DNA of 64,000 nucleotides from Youhaiella tibetensis (GTDB lineage: Bacteria > Pseudomonadota > Alphaproteobacteria > Rhizobiales > Devosiaceae). Location of the stretch: positions 1,269,260 through 1,333,259 of the forward strand of contig NZ_CP041690.1 of NCBI RefSeq assembly GCF_008000755.1. The letters are read 5' to 3'. Positions 9,728 through 18,062 of this stretch are shown here, one piece after another; position 1 is the first letter of the stretch, and the number at the start of each line of letters is the position of its first letter. Under the pieces are notes generated by a model. The model did no database searches and was not told the origin of the DNA. It saw only the letters and a program-made list of their open reading frames with translations. Both the position numbers and the translations under genes were made by a program.

Positions 9728-10714
9728 TCATACCGGGCGCGCCTCGATCACCGAGATGTCGCGCCCCGTGTCGGTGACCCCCGAGACCAGGAAGCCGTTC
9801 GCCTCGAGCAGGGACCGATATTGCTCGCGCGTCCGCTGCCGGCTGGCGAACTGGGCCAGCATGATGATGTCGAGCAGCTTGGACCAGTGCACGTCCTCGT
9901 CCTCCGGCACTTCGGTCTCTATGACGAGAAGGCGGGCGTCGGCGGGAACCGCGGCCCGTACGGTCTGCAGTATCCGCGAGGCCTCCTCATCGGGCCAGTC
10001 GTGCAGGATTTCCATCAGGACGATGGCATCGCCCTCCGGCACCTTCTCGAAGAAACTACCCGGCACGTATTCCAGGCGCTCGGGGGCCGCATGTTTGCGT
10101 GCGGCCTCGACCACGGCGGGAACATCGAAAAGCACCCCCTCAGCCTGGTCGTGCTTTTCGAGGACGGCTCTGAGAAGATGCCCCTGGCCGCCGCCGACAT
10201 CCACGATCCGCCGGTAGGGCGAAAAGTCGTGGCTGGCGAGGATGCCTTCGATCTGCGCCCTGGCCTTGGCCTGCATGGCCTCGCCGAACTGGCGCTCGTG
10301 ATCCGGGTGCGCTTCGAAATAGCCCCAAAGCCCGCCATCGTAGAGCCGTGTCGCCACGGCCTCGCCCGTGCGCAGGCTGTGGGCCAGTTCGGCGGCGCTG
10401 CGCCAGTGGACTTCCTGCGCGAACATCATGACGAACGGGCGCATCGAGGCGGGATGGTCCTGCCGCAGCAGGCGTGATGCGTCCGTATGCGCTATGGTGC
10501 CTGCGTTCCTGGCAAAGATGCCGTGGGAAGCGAGCAACCGCATTGTCCGGTCGAGCGCGTCCGGATTGGCGCCGACGCGTTCCGCCAGCGCCGCGACCGG
10601 CGTGTCCTCTTCCAGAGCGTCAGCCACCTGCAGGTCGGTCACGGCCTCAAGAGCTGCCACCAGATAATGGCCGGCCGCGAGTTGCTGGATTGTGTCAAAA
10701 GCCGTCTCTCCCAT
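9728..10714 (-). CDS. SAM-dependent O-methyltransferase, plant-type (Methyltransf_2-like)
   Basis: A 328-residue methyltransferase related to hydroxyneurosporene/caffeate O-methyltransferases. An N-terminal helical dimerisation domain (about residues 5-90, with a winged-helix look) precedes a Rossmann core with the SAM motif VDVGGGQGHLL near 165. A later block, MEILHDWPDEEA, carries the catalytic-histidine position of the family. The ATG at 10714 has an AGGAGG site just upstream, so it is preferred over the in-frame ATG ten codons earlier. The methyl acceptor is unknown and the neighbours give no clue. The 235 bases upstream contain no other gene I can support. Confidence 0.85.
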   Translation of the reverse strand: MGETAFDTIQQLAAGHYLVAALEAVTDLQVADALEEDTPVAALAERVGANPDALDRTMRLLASHGIFARNAGTIAHTDASRLLRQDHPASMRPFVMMFAQEVHWRSAAELAHSLRTGEAVATRLYDGGLWGYFEAHPDHERQFGEAMQAKARAQIEGILASHDFSPYRRIVDVGGGQGHLLRAVLEKHDQAEGVLFDVPAVVEAARKHAAPERLEYVPGSFFEKVPEGDAIVLMEILHDWPDEEASRILQTVRAAVPADARLLVIETEVPEDEDVHWSKLLDIIMLAQFASRQRTREQYRSLLEANGFLVSGVTDTGRDISVIEARPV

Positions 10715-10949
10715 CGTACCCTCCTGTTGAAGATAGATCGTCAAACGAACTCGACTTGGTAATGATGAGGGTTATTCGCGCGGTCCGGACCTGGGACGCC
10801 CGGGTAGGCGCACGTCAGGCACCGACGCCAACGGCGATCGATGCCTTCTCAAGCGTTGCGGGCCATGTCCAATGCGAAAACGAGCATAACTCGCCTGCCG
10901 CTCCCTCGAGCGGCATACAATCACGTTTGAGGCGACCTGTCAGTGCGCC

Positions 10950-11477
10950 TCAATGGTCGATCTTGCTCAGGAAATAGGTGAGCGCCACGATAACCATGGC
11001 CACCGCTCCGCCCAGATAGAGGATGTCCGGGCTGCCGTTCCCGGTCCAGACGACCGCCTGGCCGAGGAAATAGACGGCGAGCACGGTGATGGTCACGCCG
11101 ACCAGCTTGGACTTGAGATCGTCGAGGTTGTCGATCTTGAGCCAGGCCGGCAGGCGCAGGTCCTGGTTGAAATAGAGCTGGTAGAGCCCGAGGGAGACCA
11201 CCTGCACCACCGTTGCGAGCAGGAAGAGGTCCACGATTTCGATGGCCAGCAGTAGCGCCTCGTCGCGGCTCGGATGGTGGTCCGAGATGTAGAGGGCGTC
11301 GATGAAGTGCCAGGTCTCGATGGCGCCGTAGACCAGAAGCGCCAGCGCCGCCATGAAGGTAGCCACGACCGGAATGACCATGACGGCCCGGATGAAGCCG
11401 CCGCCCGCCGTCAGGAGCGCGCTCGTGCCGCCGGATTCGGCCTCGTGCTGCGATTGGTGCTGGTTGCTGGCGCTCAT
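10950..11477 (-). CDS. YqhA-family (UPF0114) inner-membrane protein
   Basis: A 175-residue integral membrane protein with about four hydrophobic helices (near residues 28-52, 80-102, 125-143 and 150-170). The block LYQLYFNQDLRLPAWLKIDN is characteristic of the YqhA/UPF0114 family. The molecular function of the family is not firmly established. It is divergent from the XRE-cupin regulator gene; the 134-base gap contains the putative regulator operator at 11559, so this gene could be co-regulated, although the site lies 82 bases upstream of its start. Confidence 0.85.
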   Translation of the reverse strand: MSASNQHQSQHEAESGGTSALLTAGGGFIRAVMVIPVVATFMAALALLVYGAIETWHFIDALYISDHHPSRDEALLLAIEIVDLFLLATVVQVVSLGLYQLYFNQDLRLPAWLKIDNLDDLKSKLVGVTITVLAVYFLGQAVVWTGNGSPDILYLGGAVAMVIVALTYFLSKIDH

Positions 11478-11558
11478 GGTGGTCCTCCGGGGCCGATATG
11501 CCTAGCATAGGCGGCTCCTTTGGCAGGACAACAGATCGTCGCAGGGCCAAATGTGCAT

Positions 11559-11573
11559 TTCCGACATACTGGA
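11559..11573 (+). promoter_or_regulatory. degenerate operator, candidate autoregulatory site of the XRE-cupin regulator
   Basis: TTCCGACATACTGGA matches the core of the strong operators at 12204 and 18001 (TTCCGATATAGTGGA) at 13 of 15 bases. It ends 38 bases before the regulator start, a position suited to autoregulation. Binding is inferred. Confidence 0.55.
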
Positions 11574-11611
11574 CAATTGACCGGAAGGCTCTCGCGCTGT
11601 TTTGTGCACGG

Positions 11612-12181
11612 ATGAGCATGAACGACACCCCAGAGATCGGTCCGGTGATCCAGCGCGAACGCAAGGCGCGGCATCTGACCCTTGAGCAACTGGCAGCCCG
11701 CTCGGGCGTTTCCAAATCGATGCTGTCCCAGATCGAGCGAAGCGAGGCCAACCCGACATTTGCGGTTCTCTGGAGCCTGACCCAAGCCCTCAAGATCGAC
11801 TTCACCGACCTGATCGCCGGTGGCGTGGCGCATCGGCAGGCCAACCCGATCGAACTGGTGCCGGTGGCGCATACGCCCGAGATCAAGAGCCCGGATGGCG
11901 CCTGGAAGCTGCGTATCCTCAGCCCTCCGGCACTGGCCGGGCGCATGGAGTGGTACGACGTCGAGATCGCGCCCAAGGGCAGGCTCGAAAGCGCCCCGCA
12001 CGCGCCGGGTACGTTCGAGCACCTGACCGCCCGCAGTGAGGGGCTCGTGGTCGAGACCGAACAGGGCCGCCAGGAACTCGGCGAAGGCGAGACCGCCCGC
12101 TATCGCGCCGATGTGGTGCACAAGATTCTCAACGGCGGAGCGGAAGCAGCCCACGCCCTGATGGTCGTGCTCTACGAATAG
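11612..12181 (+). CDS. XRE-family transcriptional regulator with C-terminal cupin domain
   Basis: A 189-residue regulator. Residues about 10-70 are an XRE helix-turn-helix (LEQLAARSGVSKSMLSQIER), and about 100-188 are a small cupin beta-barrel that would sense a ligand. This two-domain form is common in regulators of amino-acid and amine catabolism. It lies immediately upstream of kbl-tdh on the same strand, 69 bases before kbl. A near-palindromic element between them recurs before sdaA and, degenerately, before this gene, so I infer that it represses or activates threonine and serine degradation. The start at 11612 gives the HTH its usual position; ATG at 11618 is equally possible. Confidence 0.88.
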   Translation: MSMNDTPEIGPVIQRERKARHLTLEQLAARSGVSKSMLSQIERSEANPTFAVLWSLTQALKIDFTDLIAGGVAHRQANPIELVPVAHTPEIKSPDGAWKLRILSPPALAGRMEWYDVEIAPKGRLESAPHAPGTFEHLTARSEGLVVETEQGRQELGEGETARYRADVVHKILNGGAEAAHALMVVLYE

Positions 12182-12196
12182 AATTCCGCTCCCTCG

Positions 12197-12223
12197 TTGA
12201 CAGAATTCCAATATAGTGGAATT
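12197..12223 (+). promoter_or_regulatory. kbl-tdh promoter/operator palindrome
   Basis: A TTGACA hexamer (12197-12202) is followed at once by the inverted repeat AATTCCA-ATATAG-TGGAATT (12204-12223). Its 20 bases match the site at 18001 upstream of sdaA at 19 positions. The palindrome sits between the -35-like hexamer and the expected -10, so binding there could block RNA polymerase. A clear -10 hexamer is not visible. The kbl start is 27 bases downstream. Confidence 0.75.
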
Positions 12224-12250
12224 GTTCTGTTTAGCGGAAGGGAGCGGGAT

Positions 12251-13447
12251 ATGGATTCCGGATTTACCGATCACCTCAAGGCAGTCCTCGCCGAGATCGA
12301 GGCGGATGGCTTCACCAAGCGCGAACGCGAACTGGTAAGCCCTCAAGGCGGAACCGTTCGACTGGAAGGTTCGAGCGAGCGCGTCATCAATCTTTGCGCC
12401 AACAACTACCTCGGTCTGGCCGACGAGCCAGCCATCGTGGAGGCGGCGGGGGCGGCGCTCGAGCGCTACGGCTTCGGAATGGCGTCGGTTCGCTTCATCT
12501 GCGGCACCAATGAGCTGCACCGCGCGCTCGAGGAGCGCATCGCCAGCTATTTGGGCAAGGACGACGCCATCCTCTTCGGCTCGTGCTTCGATGCCAATGG
12601 CGGCATCTTCGAGACGTTGCTGACCGCCGAGGATGCGGTGATTTCCGATGCCCTCAACCACGCCTCGATCATCGACGGCATCCGCCTCTCCAAGGCGCAG
12701 CGCTTCCGTTACGCCAATAGCGACATGGATGACCTGGAAACGCAGCTCAAGGCGGCCGACGCCGCCGGAGCGCGTTTCAAGCTGATCGTAACCGACGGCG
12801 TCTTCTCGATGGACGGCTACGTCGCCAAGCTCCCCGAGATCTGCACGCTCGCCGAGCAGTACGGCGCGCTGGTGATGATCGATGATTGCCACGCCACCGG
12901 CCATCTTGGCGACAAGGGCAGGGGCACCCCGGCGCTGACCGGCGTCGGCAACCGCGTCGATATCATCTCGGGCACGCTCGGCAAGACCTTGGGCGGCGCC
13001 ATGGGCGGCTTCATCGCGGCGAGCCAGCCGATCATCGATATCCTGCGCCAGCGCGCGCGGCCCTATCTCTTCTCGAACGCCCTGGCCCCCTCCATCGTCG
13101 CCGGCTCGATCAAGGCGCTCGAAATCGCCGAAGCTGCCGATGATCGCCGCGAGCGCCTCAAGCGCCACGCGCAGCGGTTCCGGACGGCGCTGGGCGAAGC
13201 AGGTTTCGACCTGCTGCCCGGCGAGACGCCAATCATTCCGGTCATGCTCAACGACGCCAACCGCGCGACGGCCATGGCGCAGGAACTGGGCAGGCGCGGC
13301 GTCATGGTGACGGCCTTCTCCTTCCCGGTGGTCCCCAAGGGCAAGGCACGTATTCGCACACAGATGTCGGCGGCTCTCACCGACGAAGACATCGGCTTTG
13401 CCATCGGCGCCTTCATAGACGCGGGCAAGGCTCTCTCGATTATCTAG
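12251..13447 (+). CDS. kbl: 2-amino-3-ketobutyrate CoA ligase (glycine C-acetyltransferase)
   Basis: A 398-residue PLP enzyme of the alpha-oxoamine synthase family. It cleaves 2-amino-3-oxobutyrate with CoA to glycine and acetyl-CoA, the second step of threonine degradation. The PLP lysine lies in [14 protein letters not shown] near residue 243. [16 protein letters not shown] and [11 protein letters not shown] are further family blocks, the latter holding the PLP-binding aspartate and a catalytic histidine. The ATG at 12251 follows a GGGAGCGGG ribosome site. The gene is 11 bases before tdh. The length is normal for Kbl, and the pairing with tdh separates it from the related ALA synthase and BioF. 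Confidence 0.95.
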   Translation: MDSGFTDHLKAVLAEIEADGFTKRERELVSPQGGTVRLEGSSERVINLCANNYLGLADEPAIVEAAGAALERYGFGMASVRFICGTNELHRALEERIASYLGKDDAILFGSCFDANGGIFETLLTAEDAVISDALNHASIIDGIRLSKAQRFRYANSDMDDLETQLKAADAAGARFKLIVTDGVFSMDGYVAKLPEICTLAEQYGALVMIDDCHATGHLGDKGRGTPALTGVGNRVDIISGTLGKTLGGAMGGFIAASQPIIDILRQRARPYLFSNALAPSIVAGSIKALEIAEAADDRRERLKRHAQRFRTALGEAGFDLLPGETPIIPVMLNDANRATAMAQELGRRGVMVTAFSFPVVPKGKARIRTQMSAALTDEDIGFAIGAFIDAGKALSII

Positions 13448-13458
13448 AGGTTTCCATC

Positions 13459-14484
13459 ATGAAGGCTCTCGTGAAAGCCAAGGCCGAGCCGGGGATCTGG
13501 CTCGAAGACGTGCCCGTGCCGCAGATCGGGCCGGACGACGTGCTGGTGAAGGTCCACAAGACCGGCATCTGCGGCACCGACATCCACATCTACAAGTGGG
13601 ACGAGTGGGCGCAGCGGACGATTCCGGTGCCCATGACGGTGGGTCACGAATATTGCGGCGAGATCGTCGAACTGGGCGCCAACGTGCGCAACCTTTCGAT
13701 CGGCCAGCGCGTCTCGGGCGAAGGGCACGTCATCGGCATGAAGAGCCGCGCCTCGCGCGGCGGCCGCTTCCACCTCGATCCCGAAACCCGGGGCATCGGC
13801 GTCAACCTGCCGGGCGCCTTCGCCGAATATGTGCGCATCCCGGCGTTCAACATCGTGCCGCTGCCGGAGACGATCTCCGATGAACTGGGCGCGATCCTCG
13901 ATCCGCTGGGCAACGCGGTTCATACGGCGCTGACATTCGATCTCGTGGGCGAGGACGTGCTGGTGACCGGGGCAGGCCCTATAGGCATCATGGGCGCGGC
14001 CATTGCCCGCCATGTAGGCGCGCGGCACGTGGTCATCACCGACGTTGACGCCAAGCGGCTCGAACTCGCCGGCCAGACGGCCGACGTGGTACCGGTCAAC
14101 GTTGCCGAGGAGAAGCTCGAGGACGTTATGGTGCGCCTCGGCATGCGCGAGGGTTTTGACGTGGGGCTCGAGATGAGCGGCTCCCCGCAGGCGCTCGACC
14201 AGATGCTCGATCACCTGGTGATGGGCGGCAAGGTGGCGCTGCTCGGCCTGCCGGCCAAGCCGTTCCTCTTCGACCTCTCCAAGGTCGTGCTGCGCATGAT
14301 CACGCTCAAAGGCATCTATGGCCGCGAGATGTTCGAGACCTGGCACAAGATGCTGGCCATGCTCGAAAGCGGGCTGGATGTGAGCGGGGTGATCACCGAT
14401 CGGTTCAAGGCCGAGGATTACCAGACCGCGTTCGCCAAGGCGGCGGCGGGCGGTTCGGGCAAGATCGTGCTGGAGTGGGTTTAG
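13459..14484 (+). CDS. tdh: L-threonine 3-dehydrogenase, variant without structural zinc site
   Basis: A 341-residue zinc-dependent medium-chain dehydrogenase that oxidises threonine to 2-amino-3-ketobutyrate with NAD+. The catalytic-zinc residues C38 and H63-E64 are present ([14 protein letters not shown]). The NAD motif [11 protein letters not shown] is near residue 175. The [11 protein letters not shown] block and the pairing with kbl identify it as Tdh. The loop at about residues 89-112, which carries four structural-zinc cysteines in Escherichia coli Tdh, has none here ([20 protein letters not shown]), although the flanks align well. No frameshift is needed, so this looks like a natural variant. 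Confidence 0.93.
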   Translation: MKALVKAKAEPGIWLEDVPVPQIGPDDVLVKVHKTGICGTDIHIYKWDEWAQRTIPVPMTVGHEYCGEIVELGANVRNLSIGQRVSGEGHVIGMKSRASRGGRFHLDPETRGIGVNLPGAFAEYVRIPAFNIVPLPETISDELGAILDPLGNAVHTALTFDLVGEDVLVTGAGPIGIMGAAIARHVGARHVVITDVDAKRLELAGQTADVVPVNVAEEKLEDVMVRLGMREGFDVGLEMSGSPQALDQMLDHLVMGGKVALLGLPAKPFLFDLSKVVLRMITLKGIYGREMFETWHKMLAMLESGLDVSGVITDRFKAEDYQTAFAKAAAGGSGKIVLEWV

Positions 14485-14530
14485 TCCTTCAGCGTGGTCG
14501 CATGCTGGACTAACAGTTGGTCAGAAGGTC

Positions 14531-14630
14531 TCCCTCCCCCCTGTGGGGAGGGAACAAGGGTGGGGGATGCAGGGGGCAAGGTGCCTTGGGCTCACCCCCA
14601 CCCTCTATCCCTCCCCACAAGGGGGAGGGA
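14531..14630. repeat. compound GC-rich palindromic repeat (REP-like)
   Basis: Two palindromes, TCCCTCCCCCCTGTGGGGA... at 14531-14553 and TCCCTCCCCACAAGGGGGA... at 14608-14630, flank a spacer. The outer parts (GGGAACAAGGGTGGGGG and CCCCCACCCTCTATCCC) are also nearly complementary, so the whole block can fold into one long hairpin. The same units recur at 62.9-63.55 kb. It fills the space between tdh and the Gfo/Idh gene. Confidence 0.8.
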
Positions 14631-14684
14631 GGCGATGGAGTCTCGCGTTTCGAGGCTGCCGGATATCTCGCCCTTGCTATCCTA

Positions 14685-14700
14685 ATCTGGTATGGTAGTT
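14685..14700 (+). promoter_or_regulatory. candidate GntR operator upstream of the Gfo/Idh gene
   Basis: ATCTGGTATGGTAGTT is identical to the 16 bases at 19510-19525 before uxaC and matches 13 of 16 at 17950-17965 before uxuA. Its left half fits the ATCTGGTAT half-site of TGGTATACCA-type operators of FCD-class GntR regulators. It ends 39 bases before the start codon. Confidence 0.7.
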
Positions 14701-14739
14701 TCGCTTGCCCGCCTTCTTGCAGCAAGAGAAGCCTACCTG

Positions 14740-16038
14740 ATGAGATACGCCATCGTCGGCACTGGTGCGCGGCACCAGATGTTCCGCAACGCTATTGCCC
14801 GCAACTTCGGAAATCGCCATGAAATCGCGGCGCTTGCCGACCTGAACCCGCACCGCCTGGCGCTGTCCGCCGGCTGGGTGAAGGACAATGCCAGCCGCGA
14901 GGTGCCGACCTACCTCGCCACCGATTTCGACCGCATGATCGCCGAGCAGCAGCCCGATACGGTGATCGTCACCACGCCCGACTTCACGCACAACGAATAC
15001 ATCGTGGCGGCCCTCAAGGCGGGGCGGGACGTCATCACCGAAAAGCCGATGACCACCGATCTCAAGCGGCTCAAGGCAATTCTCGACGCCCAGCGCGAGA
15101 GCGGCAAGTCGGTGACGGTGACGTTCAACTACCGCTATACGCCGGCCCGGACCCAGCTCAAGGATATCCTGATGTCGGGCGCGATCGGGGAGATCACAGC
15201 TGTCGATTTCCGCTGGTATCTCGACCGGGTGCATGGCGCCGACTATTTCCGTCGCTGGCACCGCTACAAGGATCGTTCCGGCGGACTATTGGTCCATAAG
15301 TCCACCCACCATTTCGACCTCGTCAACTGGTGGCTGGGTTCGACCCCGACCCGTATCAATGCCAATGGCAAGCTGGCTTTCTATACGCCGGAAATGGCCA
15401 AGAAACTCGGGCTGGAAGGGCACGGCGTGCGTTGTCACGGCTGCCCGGTGGCCGAGCGGTGCGACTTCCGCCTCGACCTGGATACCGACGAGGCGCTCAA
15501 GGCGCTCTATCTCGACGCCGAGGAGGACGACGGGTACCTGCGCGACAAGTGCGTGTTCGCCGACGACATCACCATCGAGGACACCATGCAGGTGCAGGCC
15601 GAATATGCGAGCGGTGCCAGCCTCAACTACACGCTGGTGGCCTATAGTCCGTGGGAAGGCCTGGAGGTTAAGTTCCACGGCACCAAGGGCGAACTGACGC
15701 ATCGCCACGTGGAAGTGCATGGCGTATTCGGCGGCAAGCGTGACCATGCCCACAAGGACGGGATCACCACCGAGCTTCACCTGGCGGGCGGGTTGCCGCA
15801 GTCGATTCCCGTCTGGGAAGGAACCGGCGACCACGGCGGCGCCGACCCGGTGATGCTGGGCTATATCTTCGACAAGGAGAACATGGAGCCCGATCGCTAT
15901 GGTCGCGCCTCCAACCAGGTGCAGGGCGCGTGGTCCATTCTTACGGGCATCTCCGCGAACCGGTCCATGGCCACCGGCGAAGTTGTCGATGTCGATGCAT
16001 TGCTCGCCGAGTATGATATCAGTCTGCCCAGAGGGTGA
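14740..16038 (+). CDS. Gfo/Idh/MocA-family NAD(P)-dependent oxidoreductase
   Basis: A 432-residue sugar-type dehydrogenase. It has an N-terminal Rossmann fold (IVGTGARHQMFRNA), the EKP motif at residues 101-103, and the catalytic-type block KSTHHFDLVNWW near 187-198. The insert HGVRCHGCPVAERCDF holds three cysteines (232, 235, 241). The ATG at 14740 lies beyond the putative operator, while the upstream in-frame ATG at 14692 would overlap it. The GntR regulator gene follows 11 bases after its stop, and the operator is shared with uxuA and uxaC, so it belongs to the hexuronate regulon. Because the uxuB-like gene is truncated, this protein is a candidate for the missing uronate reduction; that is inference. 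Confidence 0.88.
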   Translation: MRYAIVGTGARHQMFRNAIARNFGNRHEIAALADLNPHRLALSAGWVKDNASREVPTYLATDFDRMIAEQQPDTVIVTTPDFTHNEYIVAALKAGRDVITEKPMTTDLKRLKAILDAQRESGKSVTVTFNYRYTPARTQLKDILMSGAIGEITAVDFRWYLDRVHGADYFRRWHRYKDRSGGLLVHKSTHHFDLVNWWLGSTPTRINANGKLAFYTPEMAKKLGLEGHGVRCHGCPVAERCDFRLDLDTDEALKALYLDAEEDDGYLRDKCVFADDITIEDTMQVQAEYASGASLNYTLVAYSPWEGLEVKFHGTKGELTHRHVEVHGVFGGKRDHAHKDGITTELHLAGGLPQSIPVWEGTGDHGGADPVMLGYIFDKENMEPDRYGRASNQVQGAWSILTGISANRSMATGEVVDVDALLAEYDISLPRG

Positions 16039-16049
16039 TCGGAGCCGGA

Positions 16050-16736
16050 ATGAACGAACAGACTGAAATCGCTGCCGGAGATGGCATGGACACGATCGCC
16101 ACGCGAATGATGACCAATCTGCGTGACGCGATCGTGCGCCTGGACCTCAAGCCGGGAGACACGATTTCGGAGGCCGAGGTCGCCGAGCGCTTCGGCGTCT
16201 CGCGCCAACCTGTTCGCGAGGCGTTTATCCGGCTTGGCCAGCAGGGCCTGCTGCTGATCAGGCCCAAGCGCGCGACCATGGTCAAGCGCATCTCCGAAGA
16301 CGGCGTCGGGCAGTCCCGGTTCATCCGGGAGGCCATCGAAGTCGAAATCATCCGCCGGGCTGCTGCCGCACTGACCGAAGCGACCGGCCCGATGCTCGAA
16401 GCAATTCTGGCGCAGCAGAACGCGGCCGCGGCAGCGGGCGACATAGGCCTCTTTCACACGCTCGACGAGACTTTCCACCGGGCGCTGGCACAGACGGCGG
16501 GCGTCGAATACGCCTGGCAGCTCATCGACGACCACAAGATCCAGTTGGATCGGGTCCGCTACCTGACCCTGCCGCGCTCCGATCCGCCGCGGACCATCGG
16601 CGAACACCGCGCGATCACCGACGCGGTCCTCGCCGGCAATGGCGCGGCCGCCGAAGCGGCGCTGCGCGCGCACCTCGGCAAGGCGGAGGCGCTGCTCCAC
16701 CAGGCCAAGGCGGATTTTCCCGACTATTTCGAGTAA
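16050..16736 (+). CDS. GntR-family (FCD/FadR subgroup) transcriptional regulator of the uronate genes
   Basis: A 228-residue regulator. Residues about 15-85 are a winged HTH (DTISEAEVAERFGVSRQPVREAFIRL). Residues about 95-220 are an all-helical FCD ligand domain with the metal-type histidines in ETFHRAL, GEHRAI and ALRAHL. FCD GntR proteins near uxu/uxa genes usually respond to hexuronate intermediates. The ATG at 16050 has a GGAG site five bases upstream; the GTG at 16035 is less likely. It is transcribed with the Gfo/Idh gene and converges with uxuA, whose stop codon is adjacent. The repeated ATCWGGTATGGYAGWT element is its probable target. Confidence 0.9.
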   Translation: MNEQTEIAAGDGMDTIATRMMTNLRDAIVRLDLKPGDTISEAEVAERFGVSRQPVREAFIRLGQQGLLLIRPKRATMVKRISEDGVGQSRFIREAIEVEIIRRAAAALTEATGPMLEAILAQQNAAAAAGDIGLFHTLDETFHRALAQTAGVEYAWQLIDDHKIQLDRVRYLTLPRSDPPRTIGEHRAITDAVLAGNGAAAEAALRAHLGKAEALLHQAKADFPDYFE

Positions 16737-17921
16737 TCAGGTCAGCCGCTCGACGGCCCGGATGACGCCGCGCAGCTCGGCCAGCCCACGCAGGCGCCCG
16801 ACGGCAGGATAACCCGGCGCGCTCTGGCGCGTGAGATCGGTGAGCATGCGCTGGCCGTGATCAGGCCGGTAGATGAGGCTCTGCGCCGGCGAGCGCATGC
16901 GGTCCTCCGCCACCAGCGCCTTGATCACTTCGATCATGTCCACGTCGCCATCCAGATGCGCCGCCTCGTGGAAGCTGCGGCTGTCGCTCTCCCGCCTGGT
17001 GGAGCGCAGGTGGACGAAGTGCACGCGCGACGCGAAACGCCTGAAGATCGAGACCAGGTCGTTGTCCGCCCGCACGCCCAGGCTGCCCGTGCAGAAGCAC
17101 ATGCCGTTGGAACCCGAGGGCACGGCATCGAATAGAGCGGCATAGTCGGCCTCTGTTGAAGCGACGCGCGGCAGGCCGAGCAGGGGACGCGGAGGGTCGT
17201 CGGGGTGGAGTGTCAGCTTGACCCCCAGGCTTTCCGCCGCCGGCGTCACCGCCTCGAGGAATTCGATCAGATGCTGGCGCAACCGGGCGGCATCGATGCC
17301 CGAATACTGGCGCAGGCGCTCCTTGAAGGCGGGCAGCGTCAGGGCATCGGAAGTCGAGCCGGGCAGGGCGCTCGTGATGATACGCGCCACCTCCGCCAGC
17401 CCATCCTCGCCCAACTGCTCGCGCGCCGCCGCAGCCTCGCGCTTGTCCTCTTCGCTATATTCGGCCTCGACCCCGTCCCGCTGCAGCACGAAAAGCTCGA
17501 AGGCCGCGAAGGCGCGGTGATCGAATCGCATCGCGGTCGAGCCGGTTGCCGTGACGTAGTCGATCTGCGTGCGCGTCCAGTCCACCACCGGCATGAAGTT
17601 GTAGCAGATGGTCGAGATGCCACAGCGCGCCACCGATTCCATGGATGCGATCCAGGCCTCGATCTCCGCCGCGGCGACTTTCCCCTCGCGCTTGACGCGA
17701 TCCGCAATGGGGATGGATTCGACCACGGACCAGCGCAGCGGCGAGCGGCCCGGCGGCGTCTCCTCGATAAGGTTCTTGCGCGCGGCGACTTCTGCCTCGG
17801 TCCAGACCTCTCCGATCGGAACATGATGCAGGGCCGAGACGATATCGGAAGCACCCGCCTGCCGGACATCGTCCAGGCTCACGCCCGCATCCGGCCCGAA
17901 CCAACGCCAACCTTCACGCAT
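16737..17921 (-). CDS. uxuA: D-mannonate dehydratase
   Basis: A 394-residue enzyme of the UxuA family, which removes water from D-mannonate to give 2-keto-3-deoxygluconate. It is a TIM-barrel metal enzyme; the blocks CYNFMPVVDWTRT, LTLHPDDPP, CFCTGSLGVR, VHFVHLRS and the C-terminal YRPDHGQRM are typical and contain the metal and catalytic His, Cys and Asp residues. The ATG at 17921 follows a GGAGGAAGG ribosome site. The start lies 28 bases from a putative GntR operator. It converges stop-to-stop with the GntR gene and is divergent from sdaA. The length is normal and all blocks are intact. Confidence 0.94.
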   Translation of the reverse strand: MREGWRWFGPDAGVSLDDVRQAGASDIVSALHHVPIGEVWTEAEVAARKNLIEETPPGRSPLRWSVVESIPIADRVKREGKVAAAEIEAWIASMESVARCGISTICYNFMPVVDWTRTQIDYVTATGSTAMRFDHRAFAAFELFVLQRDGVEAEYSEEDKREAAAAREQLGEDGLAEVARIITSALPGSTSDALTLPAFKERLRQYSGIDAARLRQHLIEFLEAVTPAAESLGVKLTLHPDDPPRPLLGLPRVASTEADYAALFDAVPSGSNGMCFCTGSLGVRADNDLVSIFRRFASRVHFVHLRSTRRESDSRSFHEAAHLDGDVDMIEVIKALVAEDRMRSPAQSLIYRPDHGQRMLTDLTRQSAPGYPAVGRLRGLAELRGVIRAVERLT

Positions 17922-17949
17922 TCCTTCCTCCCGTCTTTCTCCCACTCCT

Positions 17950-17965
17950 ATCAGGTATGGCAGAT
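17950..17965 (-). promoter_or_regulatory. candidate GntR operator upstream of uxuA
   Basis: ATCAGGTATGGCAGAT (plus-strand reading) matches the operators at 14685 and 19510 at 13 of 16 positions. It lies 29-44 bases upstream of the uxuA start. Confidence 0.65.
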
Positions 17966-18000
17966 TTGCCAATCGGGCGACGGGACTTGGAAAGGCGACA

Positions 18001-18020
18001 AATTCCGATATAGTGGAATT
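18001..18020 (+). promoter_or_regulatory. sdaA operator, copy of the kbl-tdh palindrome
   Basis: AATTCCGATATAGTGGAATT differs from the kbl-tdh site at 12204 by one base. It lies 43 bases before the sdaA start. Its presence here, beside a GntR-type site 36 bases away, indicates that sdaA and uxuA in this divergent region answer to different regulators. Confidence 0.72.
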
Positions 18021-18062
18021 GGATCGCTGTCAGGCTGGAATAGGCCCGCGATGGGAGTGGTG

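Noticed and set aside
10928..10952. Hairpin TGAGGCG/CGCCTCA as terminator of the YqhA-like gene
   Set aside because: The stem includes the stop codon, the loop is 11 bases and no T-run follows, so it is a weak candidate.
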